Positions 14,078-23,505 of a stretch of DNA of 41,338 nucleotides are shown here, one piece after another. Under the pieces are notes generated by a model. The model was not told where the DNA came from, made no database searches, and saw only the letters and a program-made list of their open reading frames with translations. The position numbers were made by a program, and so were the translations under genes. Every line of letters begins with the position of its first letter. Within the stretch, counting starts at the first letter, position 1. This DNA is from a virus, in IMG/VR virus record IMGVR_UViG_3300008261_002596, positions 1 through 41,338 of that record. One strand, given 5' to 3'.

Positions 14078-16678
14078 TTATTCCTTTAATAAGATAGATA
14101 CATCTCTACCTTGATACATAATCTTAATGTCTTTACCTGCATTATTCTTAATCCATTCGCTTAACCTGTCTGTTTCACTATGAGATAACTCACTCAACTC
14201 ATAAATCTCATAATGCTTTGCTTTTTCCTCTTGCTCCGTGCTTAAGGTTGTTTCATTTAATACCTTTGGCTTTGGCTGTCCACTATGATCTACTTTAAAA
14301 GCATTTACTAAAAACTCATCTTCACCTTTGCCTTCCCTTAACTCTTTCAAGTCATAAGGCACAGACCAATCTTTTCCTATCTCAACATCCACTGTTAATG
14401 GTACAATCCAATTCTTATTTTGCAATGCTTTATTCCTAACCATAATATCACATAACAAAGGTATCGCTTCACCTATAATGTCTTTATGGATTTCAAACAC
14501 AATTTCATCATGCACTGTTAAAATCATCATTAGCTTATCAAACCAATTTCTCTTTTTAACATTCTCATAAATTAAACTCATTGCAATCTTAGTAATATCT
14601 GCACTCGTACCTTGCACAGGTGAATTTACTGCCTTTCTCTCATCCTTTGATCTCAAAGAAAACTCTTTAGATTTAATATCAGGCATTAACATTCTTCGAC
14701 CAAAAGCTGTTAATACATATCCATTTTCTTTGGCAAAATCCACTTCCTTTTTCCACCACTTTGTTAAACCTTTATATGTCTTTGTAAAGGTTTGATATTT
14801 CTCATCACCTTCTTCTTGAGTACAACTAATAGTTCTAACTACTGCTTTACCTGTACCACCATAACATAAAGCAAAATTAACACCTTTCGCATTGCCTCTT
14901 AATGCTTTCCAATCAGGTCTTTTCTTTGCCTCTTCACCATAAAAAGCAACTGCTGTCAATGTATGCAAATCACCTATTTTATCTGATCCACATATACAGA
15001 TAGCTGGTGGTATAATAGGAAATCCATCTTCGCCTCGTTCTTTAGTATATTTACGATTGCATGATGAACATCTAAAAAATTCTTCAATCCATAAAGGCTC
15101 TTGACTAATGTTTGTTACAATTCTTAACTCAACACCTGCATAGTCAATTGCTACTAAATAATGATCAGGATTTCTTACTGCAATACACTCTCTTAATCTT
15201 GAAGTAATCATTGGTCTTTTCGGATCATATCCTGATGGAATACCTTGAAAAGGTACTCTACAACCACCATCTTTTGTCTCCCATGGTCTACTTGTAGTAC
15301 CACAACTAAAACGACCTGTATCTGCTCCGAACTGATTAAACTTTGGTTTTAATGTACCATCATCTGCAATATCTTCTTTCATAGGTATGAGATATTGACC
15401 TAATGCTTTAGCTAGTTCTCTTAATCTTTTAATCTTTCTCACAAATGGAAAAGTATCGGATGCCTCTTCAATTACTTCATCTAAAACATCAGCACCTGTT
15501 GCCACTTGACCACTTGCAGTAGTTTGTAAATTAGGTACTTCTAATTCTCTAAACATCATGCCTAATTGTTGAGAAGATAAAATATCATATTTATATTCAA
15601 AGACTACTTCTTCTTTTTGTTTAGGATTAGTTAAAGATGCTACCATTTTTCTAGCTACAAAATCTTCACCTGCCATATCTAAATGTGGATACATACGATC
15701 AGCTTCTTTTCTTGCCTCGTCTATGCAATCTTTAAAGCTATCTGTATTATCTGTATTAAACTTATTAACACCTTTTAAATCGCCTTTCATGATTTTAATG
15801 TATGCTGGCATAACATCTCTACCAAGTAATTCATTTGCTCCTTCATATACTTCAATAAGGCTGTCCATCCATTCCTTTTGACCAATCTTAATAAACTCTT
15901 GTGTTTTCTTTTGATCAATATAAACTCTGTTTCTGTGCATCCACCTAACTGATGTATTGCATTTCTTTTCTATCATATAAAGACTAATCATTTCTTTAGG
16001 AAAGATGTCTTTTAAGATATTATAAAGTTTAAGAGTACATAAAGCATCAGCACCTGCATACCATACACAAGCATCCCAAGACGGATCAAGAGTAGAATAA
16101 TCTTTAATTTTAGATTTAGGAATGAGTTCATCAAGTTCAATCATTTCCCAACCTAATTTATCTTTAGACATATCTTTAAGACCACGACCACCTTTATCAC
16201 GACTGTTCATAAGACAAGCCATAATATAGTTATCTTCCCATAGCTTTGGATTTTCAAATCTTTCTTTACCTAAAAGAGTTTCGCCATTATATTCTAAAAA
16301 CTCTTGATCAAAAGCACCATTATGGAATATAGGAATAGCAGTAGCATTTACATTAAGCAAGCGACTAAATTCTCTATCTATGATTGACCATGAAACATTA
16401 TGTTCTGTACCTGCACTGTGTCTAATAGGAAAGTAATATGCTTTCTTTTCATTCGGAGCAATAGAAATACCTACAATAGATGCTCTTGTTCTACCATGAA
16501 AAACACGATTATCTAAACCTGTTGTTTCTAAGTCTATGCCATAATGACTAGATGCCAAACATTCATCAATAGCTTGTTTAATATTATCTTTAGTACCTAA
16601 AATGAGATCAACTTCTTTCATCCATTTTTTAGGTTTAACATCTGGTCTTTGTAGTGATTCAAAGAAATCTGAAAACAT
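14078..16678 (-). CDS. Family A DNA polymerase with 3'-5' exonuclease and zinc-like insertion
   Basis: The replicative DNA polymerase, 866 residues. Proofreading domain: Exo I DLETTGLD (D49, E51), Exo II HNGAFD (D124), Exo III YAGAD (Y207, D211). Polymerase domain: motif A DYAGVELRI (D512, E517), motif B RGNAKGVNFALCYG (R594, K598, Y606), SPVQGTSAD (687-695) and motif C VHDE (722-725). All catalytic residues are present. The 5'-3' exonuclease domain of bacterial Pol I is absent, as usual in phages. Between motif A and DLHTLTA is an insertion with CSSC (537-540) and CIC (561-563), which could form a zinc site. The C-terminus beyond motif C is extended by about 140 residues. Start: AAAAGGACAATCATG. 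It heads the transcript containing the MICWF array. Confidence 0.96.
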   Translation of the reverse strand: MFSDFFESLQRPDVKPKKWMKEVDLILGTKDNIKQAIDECLASSHYGIDLETTGLDNRVFHGRTRASIVGISIAPNEKKAYYFPIRHSAGTEHNVSWSIIDREFSRLLNVNATAIPIFHNGAFDQEFLEYNGETLLGKERFENPKLWEDNYIMACLMNSRDKGGRGLKDMSKDKLGWEMIELDELIPKSKIKDYSTLDPSWDACVWYAGADALCTLKLYNILKDIFPKEMISLYMIEKKCNTSVRWMHRNRVYIDQKKTQEFIKIGQKEWMDSLIEVYEGANELLGRDVMPAYIKIMKGDLKGVNKFNTDNTDSFKDCIDEARKEADRMYPHLDMAGEDFVARKMVASLTNPKQKEEVVFEYKYDILSSQQLGMMFRELEVPNLQTTASGQVATGADVLDEVIEEASDTFPFVRKIKRLRELAKALGQYLIPMKEDIADDGTLKPKFNQFGADTGRFSCGTTSRPWETKDGGCRVPFQGIPSGYDPKRPMITSRLRECIAVRNPDHYLVAIDYAGVELRIVTNISQEPLWIEEFFRCSSCNRKYTKERGEDGFPIIPPAICICGSDKIGDLHTLTAVAFYGEEAKKRPDWKALRGNAKGVNFALCYGGTGKAVVRTISCTQEEGDEKYQTFTKTYKGLTKWWKKEVDFAKENGYVLTAFGRRMLMPDIKSKEFSLRSKDERKAVNSPVQGTSADITKIAMSLIYENVKKRNWFDKLMMILTVHDEIVFEIHKDIIGEAIPLLCDIMVRNKALQNKNWIVPLTVDVEIGKDWSVPYDLKELREGKGEDEFLVNAFKVDHSGQPKPKVLNETTLSTEQEEKAKHYEIYELSELSHSETDRLSEWIKNNAGKDIKIMYQGRDVSILLKE

Positions 16679-16734
16679 GATTGTCCTTTTAATAAAAAGA
16701 GTTCAATCATATTATATTATATTAAATCTTTTTT

Positions 16735-17466
16735 CTAAGTATTTTCATCCGTGTATCTATGTGCTTTAAGATTATATTGACAGCACATCTCAATACCTAC
16801 ATTTAAACGATTGACTTCAAAAGACATGACAATCTTTTCTAAATGTGTTTGATCAATTTTTTGTTCATCAATAACTAATTGACCTTCCCCGGGGATATTA
16901 TCTATGTTTTCTTTTCTTAAATCAATATTTGATTGAAAAACTTCATCTATAAAATCTTCAATCTTTTCATCATCAAAAAATCCTTCTTCACTTTCATCCC
17001 AACTGTCATCTTCATCTTCTTCTTCAAAACCAATGATTTGATTTTGAATTTCTTTCATCAGTTCATTTTTACCTGCATCAGTAGAAAGATCTGATTTAAG
17101 AGCAGTCAAAAGATCAGCTTGATTACCATAATTCTTAACAGCCTTTAATAACTTTTTTGCCATGTCTGTATGCAAGATATTTCCTTGAAAGAACATTCTT
17201 GCACCAATAACACCTTCAAGTTCATATTCACCACTGTGTAATAAACTTGGTCTTGTTAAAGTTACCATACCTTTTAAATATTCTAATGGTGTTAGTGATT
17301 TAGTAGCATATACTTTTAAATTCATAATCGCATCTGCCAAAGCTGTGATTAAAGCATCTGCTACAATCTTTTCTTTATCGATTGGAATTAAATTAAAGAG
17401 ATTGCTAAAAGCTAATTTGACAATAGATGTTGGACTAGCATACTTACTGATATATGAATACTTCAT
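16735..17466 (-). CDS. Unknown 243-aa protein with acidic linker
   Basis: Start at 17466, where ACAAAGGATTTAAAATG gives a good ribosome site; the ATG at 17490 has none. Residues 1-130 are helical and hydrophobic-rich (IVKLAFSNLFNLIPI...). Residues about 140-165 are a dense Asp/Glu stretch. The C-terminus is mixed. No family was recognised. It ends with a TAG stop 56 bp before the polymerase start. It includes one of the five Pro-Gly pairs, encoded CCC-GGG. A replication-related role is only suggested by the neighbour. Confidence 0.72.
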   Translation of the reverse strand: MKYSYISKYASPTSIVKLAFSNLFNLIPIDKEKIVADALITALADAIMNLKVYATKSLTPLEYLKGMVTLTRPSLLHSGEYELEGVIGARMFFQGNILHTDMAKKLLKAVKNYGNQADLLTALKSDLSTDAGKNELMKEIQNQIIGFEEEDEDDSWDESEEGFFDDEKIEDFIDEVFQSNIDLRKENIDNIPGEGQLVIDEQKIDQTHLEKIVMSFEVNRLNVGIEMCCQYNLKAHRYTDENT

Positions 17467-17532
17467 TTTAAATCCTTTGTGTTTTATCAATACAAAGGAT
17501 CATACTATAGAATAATTATAAAAAACACACCT

Positions 17533-17889
17533 TTATTGATTGATATAATGCAAAATCACTTTCTTTAAAAATTCAGGTTTGGATACTAAGTTATACCATT
17601 TAAATGAATGACTTGAAAATTCACTATATGAATAAGTACCATCATTTCTTCCAACATCTGCTATTTTTTCTTCAGTGATCACAATTTGAAGTTTAAAATT
17701 TCTACCGAAATAAATTCTATTGTCTTCACAAATGAAACTCTTTGCTTTAAGTTTATATTTCACTTGAAGATCATCAAAAGAGTTAAGAACATCACAAAGA
17801 ATTTGTGCACCCTCGATACAATAATCTTCATTGCCTTCAATTTCCCAATCGATGTTATTAAGGTCTTGAATTTTTTGATTTAAGTCCAT
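17533..17889 (-). CDS. Unknown 118-aa protein
   Basis: A small alpha/beta protein with strands YFGRNFKLQIVITEEK near residues 60-75 and a Ser/Tyr-rich region after it. No motif was recognised. It is preceded by the ribosome site AAAAAGGAAAAG and, 30-70 bp upstream, by a TTGCAAT/AGTGTT promoter. It lies between the tail operon and the polymerase region. Confidence 0.72.
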   Translation of the reverse strand: MDLNQKIQDLNNIDWEIEGNEDYCIEGAQILCDVLNSFDDLQVKYKLKAKSFICEDNRIYFGRNFKLQIVITEEKIADVGRNDGTYSYSEFSSHSFKWYNLVSKPEFLKKVILHYINQ

Positions 17890-17918
17890 TTGACTTTTCC
17901 TTTTTAAGGTTGTGTTAA

Positions 17919-17960
17919 TGATATTAGATAAACACTAAGACACTTAAAAAGATTGCAACT
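17919..17960 (-). promoter_or_regulatory. Minus-strand promoter, TTGCAAT/AAGTGTT class (variant)
   Basis: TTGCAAT (17958-17952), 14-bp gap, TAGTGTT (17937-17931), four bases, TAATAT (17926-17921). One base differs from the common AAGTGTT. Reads toward the 17533-17889 gene. Confidence 0.58.
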
Positions 17961-17973
17961 TTATTAAAATATT

Positions 17974-20900
17974 TTATCCATTTGAACGAACATTAAATGT
18001 AAATTGAATATACAATAATGGGAATACTGGCTTGTAGAAAGCATTGATCAATAATCCTGTCGCATCTTCAGGATCTTGTACCACTGCCAAACCTGTATAT
18101 GATTCAATGATGCCACTCAAAACAAGTCTTTGAAATTCATTATTGACTGCTAATAAAACCTGTGTTTGAATCACAGGTAAATTCTTAACACCAATAAATC
18201 CATCCAAAACACCTCTCATTGTTCTTTGAACTTGATCTGCAATTTGAATGATTGTAGGTGTCTTTGTCAATACAGATGACATATTGGTTGTTAAACCATG
18301 TCTAATCTTAATGGTTGTGCCTGCATTCTCAAGAATAGAAACACCTTTAACTGCTGTTGCATTTGCCTCAACAGGTGTTAGATTTCTCAATACACCATTA
18401 AAGCCATTTACTTGTCTTGATTCCCATGGGGTAGCAACATCAATATTAATAGATGTTGTTGTACCAGCTACTGCACAAGCTAAATAGCGACCATCTACAA
18501 TATAAGTAACAGGATTACCTGTTGCATTTGTGATAGTTAAACTTGCAATATCTGGATAAATAACACGAACACGACTTGAACCTGTAAGATTTGCCAAACG
18601 ACCTGCTTCTTTTGGAATAGTACCACTTGCAAAACCTAAAATCGCTGTTCTTTCAGATCTAAATCTTAATGAACTTTGTAAATCACAATGCTTGCTAATA
18701 TGACTTAACAAACTTTCACTTGCAGGGATCAATGGCAAAATTACTGATGGTGTCAAAACTGCTGTAATGCCACCTTCAATAGAATCAATCGCTTCAATCA
18801 TTTGTGTTTCTGTGATTTCAGCACTACCTGCTAATCTCTTAATTTGTTTACAAGCAATTGTACCTGCACCATTCAAGATTGCAAGATAAGCACCTAATGA
18901 CATAGGATTTTGTGTAGATACTTCACCATATTCAGATACAACATCTGCAATGCTATTAAATACCTTTGTTGTATAGTCTACTTTCTCTTGTGTATAAGAG
19001 ATATAATAAACTTGACCAATATCAGGTTCACTGCCACCTTTGTCAAAGGTTTCAAGATTAGCTGTATCACCTACTGAAACACCTGTTGTATTTGATACGA
19101 TTACAGATACACCATTAACAAAGTTCTTTGGAATATTTGCATTACAAGTGATGTTTTGACTTACATTCCATTTAAAGAAAGCATTTGCATCTTGGGGATA
19201 ATCTACACCACCATCTCTTGGCAAAATAGTGAATGTTAATCCTGTTACAGCATCTACATAGGTTTGACCAATATAACCATCTTGACCAAGACCACTATTG
19301 AAAATAGAAGTATTAGCTGAACCTGATCCATTAGATACACTTGATTTTACATAGAAACCTTGTTTAGCATCTTCACCAACTGCACCATCTAAATTTGTAA
19401 TCTTTAATCCTGTGCCTTTGGTTGTAATCGCATTGCCACCTGTGAAATCTACAATAGATCCTACACCTGTGCTTAAACTTTCAATCGCTAGATATTGCTT
19501 GTTAGTTGCACTAATATGTACAAAAGCAACAGCCTTTGATTTGAAATAGTCATTTGCAAGAGTTTCACCAAAAAGCAAATCTGTTAATGTATTTGATTGA
19601 TGGCTCATTAATGCACTTACAATTTGACTTGCATTTACACTAGATGATGTAGAGGTTTGATTTGCAGTTAAACCTAAAGTTTCATTTGCACTACCATTTA
19701 AAACTTTAAGATAACTATTTACAAAAGATCCACCACCTACAATACGAATGCCTGCACCTTCTTGAGTAGCTACTACAATAGCATCTACACCAGCATCAGC
19801 AAAAGCATTATTGATTTGATCTACAATAGAATTAGAGATCAAGATCAAACCATCTACAATACTCTCACCTACACAAGTTAAAGTGCCTGTGCCACTAGAT
19901 GTAAATTCTACACTTACAATAGTTCCATTCACATCAAGCAATAAAGTATTATTAGCTGGATATGAGTTATTAGTACCATTATAGAATTTCACAGCTGGTT
20001 GACTGTCTGCTGTCTTTTGTTCTGTCCAACCTGTTAATAACTTTAATGTAGGTTGTTGAACGACTGCACCTTTAAGAGCAGATGCAAAACTTGCTTTTAA
20101 TCCTGCCTTTGTTAATAAGCTACCTGCTACTACACGGATACCTAACTCACCACTTGGTAAGAAATATGTATTGCCTTGAAAGAAACGATTTCTCAAAATC
20201 AATCTTTCTTTTAAAGCACCACCACCTAGTGAAGTAGTAGCAACTTGTGCAACAGGTAAAAGACCAAATTTAGTTTGTGTACCATCTGCATCATCTGTAT
20301 CAATACCTGCAATGATAGCAAAATCATCTTCAGGATCAGCTTGGCTAATAAATTCAAGGTAACCATAGGTATCTTCATCAGCTAGAATGTGGACTACTGT
20401 GCCTGTACCACCTAAGAAAAATCCATTATTGTTAGCAGTAAAGACAGTACCAATATTATTATCTGCACTACCTACCATTGTATAGTCTGTACCACCTACT
20501 GTTAAAATAACATAGGTATCACCATCTACAATATCTTGAGCATCTACAATTTCAAATTTCTTGCCTAATTGATCTAAGCTAAAAATCAAACGCCCTTGTG
20601 AATTTGCAGTAACAGAAATAATCACACCTTCAGTAACACCATCTACTTCATATTGAAGTAAAGCATCTACTAATGCACTATTGATTTGTGTTTCAAGTTC
20701 TGTTGCCAAAGCAGTAGCAGTAGAATAAACAGCATCATTTAAAGTGATTGAAATTTCGCCTACTGTTCCATTTACATTACCTACAAATTGGAAAGATAAA
20801 GTATCATGGCTGTTTGCAATAATCTCTACACCACCATTTAAGGTAGTCATGGTTTGGTATTGAGCAGATACAGAATTACAAGCAATATTAATAGCATTTG

Positions 20901-23022
20901 CAATATCTGTAGCAGTACAATTTGCGACTGTGCCAATGTTCACTACTACATCTTGATTATCCAGCTTTAATTGAATGCTGTCATTACCTGCACTAATTGT
21001 ACCTAAATCTTCCAATCCACTTTCTACTGTATATGGCAACACATCACCTACGATATGTGCAATCGCTCCAAAACGACCTGCACCTGTTGGTGCTGATAAA
21101 CTTACACCACCTGTGATAGTTGCTTCATCAATAGCTAAATTGATTTGATCGCTTGTATCTTTAATGGTGAAATATGGACTTGCTCCACCACTAATATATA
21201 AAGCACTTGTAGGATTGCTAGATGCAAATTTAACAGTCACTGTTTCATTAATAGGTGTGCCTGTTGTGATACGAGCATCAGGTAGTAATTCACTGCCACT
21301 TGGGAAAGACAAATCTACACCATTTAAAGATGATCCTTTTGTACCTAAAGTAACATCATATAAAGCACTACCTTGCTTTAAAACTTGATATTTACCTGAT
21401 CCACTTGCACCATCTGAAATACAAACAAATTGATATTGATTATTTCCACCAATAGTAGAATCAGTCAAAGTGTTATAATAGAAAGTAGCAAATACTTCTT
21501 TGCCTTCTTCTACTTCTTCAGATAAGACGATTGTGGAATCAACAGGATTAACACGAACGACTACTGAATCAGCTTTCTCAATCGCATCGGTAAAATTATA
21601 TCCTACTTTGACTTGAACTAAATCTGCTCTTGAAGTAGGTGTGCCTGAACCTGTACCATCGACAGGTTGGTATGGCAATTTAAATGTGCTTGGTAAAGGT
21701 CTAGGTGGTACAACACTTGTGTCAATTACTCTTTCACATTTAACAAGATAAACCTTATCATCTTTTAAAGATGCTGTGATTTGGCTGTCATTAAATGCTG
21801 TTGCACCTGTTGAGGTTTCACCTGCTTCAACAAGAACAGAAGTACCCCAAACAATCTTATCATCTTTAAGAACCCATGAAACACCTTCGATAAAATTAGA
21901 AGATGCACCACCTGATCCATCAGCAACAAGAGAAACAGATTCAACACTAACAACACCTGTGCTTGGAATGTAATCAAATTGATCTCTAAAGCTATTAAAG
22001 TAATAAGTTACTGTTAAAGTAGCATCAGTAGCTGGAGCATCTTTTAAAGTAATGCTACCATTAGTACCATCTACACTTGCAGGTGAAATTGTACTGCCAT
22101 TAAGTTTAACTACAACATCAGTAATATCAGTAGTAGTAATACCACCATTAGTACCATCGACAATAGGATAATGACTTGTAAAGAAAGTCTTGTTTCTTGA
22201 AGTAGCTTGATTAACGACAAGACCAAGTTTAGCATTAGCAGATCCACTACCAATAACAATAGAGCCATTAGCATTTAATTGTAAGTTTTCTTGATTAAAG
22301 TTATCTGTGTATGTAGATGCCTCTAAAGAACCATAAGATCCTGAATTAATAATAGCAACTACTCTATTAAGATCATCTTCTCTATTGCCTGTTGAAACTG
22401 TTGGCAAAGAAATAGAATATTGAACACCATCTACTAAGAAAACAAAAACATTACTTAAAGCATCAAAATCAAAGCTACCATTTGAGCCAATGATTTCAGC
22501 TTGAGTAGTAGTGATTTGAGATGAAATATCTTCATTCTCAATTAAAGTATCTGTTCTCTTAAAAAAATAAGAAACTAAAACAGTATCTGTGATAGCTGGT
22601 GTAGATGCAAGTTCAACAATACCTTTAGCACCATCTACACTTAAAACAACAGTAACTTGACCATTGACATAAGCAGTGACACTAGAACTATCAGTAGCGA
22701 CTACACCACCACCCGTACCATCAACCATAGGAAATTTTTGAACTTGCACTTTAGTTGCAGTTCCATTGAAATTACCTAAAATTGGTGTACCATCAGGATT
22801 AAATCCTAATACTGCACGACCACTCATATTTTCATTTACAATTCGTTGATCTACAGATGAAGAAGATCCACGAATCATTTGAACTCCAACAGATTGAATA
22901 GTTTCTTTACCTGCACCTAGCAATAAAGGTATTTGACCTGTGAAATTGCTAGATGGTAAAGGTGAATCAAAAACTGTTTGAGTATATACACCGGGCGGTG
23001 CATAGCCACCTTGAATAGCCAT
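17974..23022 (-). CDS. Giant tail sheath protein
   Basis: The contractile tail sheath subunit. The N-terminus GGYAPPGVYTQT is the typical jumbo-phage sheath start. The last about 350 residues fit the conserved sheath core, with elements such as YLAILNGAG, TPWESRQVNGFNGVLRNLTP, and a strand-rich end FPLLYIQFTFNVR that in sheaths links neighbouring subunits. At 1682 residues it is two to three times the usual 400-800. The extra length, about residues 90-1330, is beta-rich and includes three copies of a module starting YPxVDGTxGG (about 97-160, 284-347, 450-521). Such insertions probably decorate the outer tail surface. Ribosome site: TAGGAGCAAAAGATTATG. It is the last gene of an operon with the zinc ribbon and structural genes. 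Confidence 0.9.
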   Translation of the reverse strand: MAIQGGYAPPGVYTQTVFDSPLPSSNFTGQIPLLLGAGKETIQSVGVQMIRGSSSSVDQRIVNENMSGRAVLGFNPDGTPILGNFNGTATKVQVQKFPMVDGTGGGVVATDSSSVTAYVNGQVTVVLSVDGAKGIVELASTPAITDTVLVSYFFKRTDTLIENEDISSQITTTQAEIIGSNGSFDFDALSNVFVFLVDGVQYSISLPTVSTGNREDDLNRVVAIINSGSYGSLEASTYTDNFNQENLQLNANGSIVIGSGSANAKLGLVVNQATSRNKTFFTSHYPIVDGTNGGITTTDITDVVVKLNGSTISPASVDGTNGSITLKDAPATDATLTVTYYFNSFRDQFDYIPSTGVVSVESVSLVADGSGGASSNFIEGVSWVLKDDKIVWGTSVLVEAGETSTGATAFNDSQITASLKDDKVYLVKCERVIDTSVVPPRPLPSTFKLPYQPVDGTGSGTPTSRADLVQVKVGYNFTDAIEKADSVVVRVNPVDSTIVLSEEVEEGKEVFATFYYNTLTDSTIGGNNQYQFVCISDGASGSGKYQVLKQGSALYDVTLGTKGSSLNGVDLSFPSGSELLPDARITTGTPINETVTVKFASSNPTSALYISGGASPYFTIKDTSDQINLAIDEATITGGVSLSAPTGAGRFGAIAHIVGDVLPYTVESGLEDLGTISAGNDSIQLKLDNQDVVVNIGTVANCTATDIANAINIACNSVSAQYQTMTTLNGGVEIIANSHDTLSFQFVGNVNGTVGEISITLNDAVYSTATALATELETQINSALVDALLQYEVDGVTEGVIISVTANSQGRLIFSLDQLGKKFEIVDAQDIVDGDTYVILTVGGTDYTMVGSADNNIGTVFTANNNGFFLGGTGTVVHILADEDTYGYLEFISQADPEDDFAIIAGIDTDDADGTQTKFGLLPVAQVATTSLGGGALKERLILRNRFFQGNTYFLPSGELGIRVVAGSLLTKAGLKASFASALKGAVVQQPTLKLLTGWTEQKTADSQPAVKFYNGTNNSYPANNTLLLDVNGTIVSVEFTSSGTGTLTCVGESIVDGLILISNSIVDQINNAFADAGVDAIVVATQEGAGIRIVGGGSFVNSYLKVLNGSANETLGLTANQTSTSSSVNASQIVSALMSHQSNTLTDLLFGETLANDYFKSKAVAFVHISATNKQYLAIESLSTGVGSIVDFTGGNAITTKGTGLKITNLDGAVGEDAKQGFYVKSSVSNGSGSANTSIFNSGLGQDGYIGQTYVDAVTGLTFTILPRDGGVDYPQDANAFFKWNVSQNITCNANIPKNFVNGVSVIVSNTTGVSVGDTANLETFDKGGSEPDIGQVYYISYTQEKVDYTTKVFNSIADVVSEYGEVSTQNPMSLGAYLAILNGAGTIACKQIKRLAGSAEITETQMIEAIDSIEGGITAVLTPSVILPLIPASESLLSHISKHCDLQSSLRFRSERTAILGFASGTIPKEAGRLANLTGSSRVRVIYPDIASLTITNATGNPVTYIVDGRYLACAVAGTTTSINIDVATPWESRQVNGFNGVLRNLTPVEANATAVKGVSILENAGTTIKIRHGLTTNMSSVLTKTPTIIQIADQVQRTMRGVLDGFIGVKNLPVIQTQVLLAVNNEFQRLVLSGIIESYTGLAVVQDPEDATGLLINAFYKPVFPLLYIQFTFNVRSNG

Positions 23023-23034
23023 AATCTTTTGCTC

Positions 23035-23460
23035 CTATTTTTGTTGGAAATTACATCCAATTTCTTTTCTGACTTGGTTTTTTATATCTCTTTGAGTTTC
23101 ATGATAATGCTTATCCATTACATATTCATTGTCATATCCAACAACAATATCTAATGGATTGCCTTTTGTTTCTTCAAGTAGCTTTACTTTGTCTTTATAT
23201 CTCATCTTTGCAATTTCCCATTTTCTAATAGAATCTTGCATCAATACTCTTTCAAAGTTCGTATCCAAACTCTCAACACCTGTTGATTGTGGTTTTACTT
23301 CTTCTACTTGAATTGCATTATATCCAATACTCTTTGTACCTTGTAATGCAGAAAAGGCTTCTTTTCCACAGGATGTACAAGATTGAGAATTGACATCAGT
23401 AGCTACTCTTTTACTAAAAGATAAACCACATGATCTACATTGGAATTTTAAGATAGGCAT
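23035..23460 (-). CDS. FmdB-like zinc-ribbon protein
   Basis: 141 residues. Residues about 1-40 form a zinc ribbon: FQCRSCGLSFSKR followed by SCTSCGKEAF, two CxxC pairs. The rest is helical and Lys/Glu-rich with EYVMDKHYHETQRDIKNQVRKE near the end. Such FmdB/zf-ribbon_8-type N-termini occur in small phage proteins that bind nucleic acid or structural partners. It lies 12 bp before the sheath start and behind AGAGGAGTAATCTTAATG, so it is expressed with tail genes. It ends with a TAG stop. Possible roles are regulation or assembly of the tail; neither is shown. Confidence 0.78.
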   Translation of the reverse strand: MPILKFQCRSCGLSFSKRVATDVNSQSCTSCGKEAFSALQGTKSIGYNAIQVEEVKPQSTGVESLDTNFERVLMQDSIRKWEIAKMRYKDKVKLLEETKGNPLDIVVGYDNEYVMDKHYHETQRDIKNQVRKEIGCNFQQK

Positions 23461-23505
23461 TAAGATTACTCCTCTTTGTCTAATAACATTGATTTAATAA
23501 ATAAA

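Noticed and set aside
16735-23037. Recoded TAG codon as in some large gut phages
   Set aside because: TAG ends the 16735 and 23035 genes at sensible positions, and no gene needs read-through.
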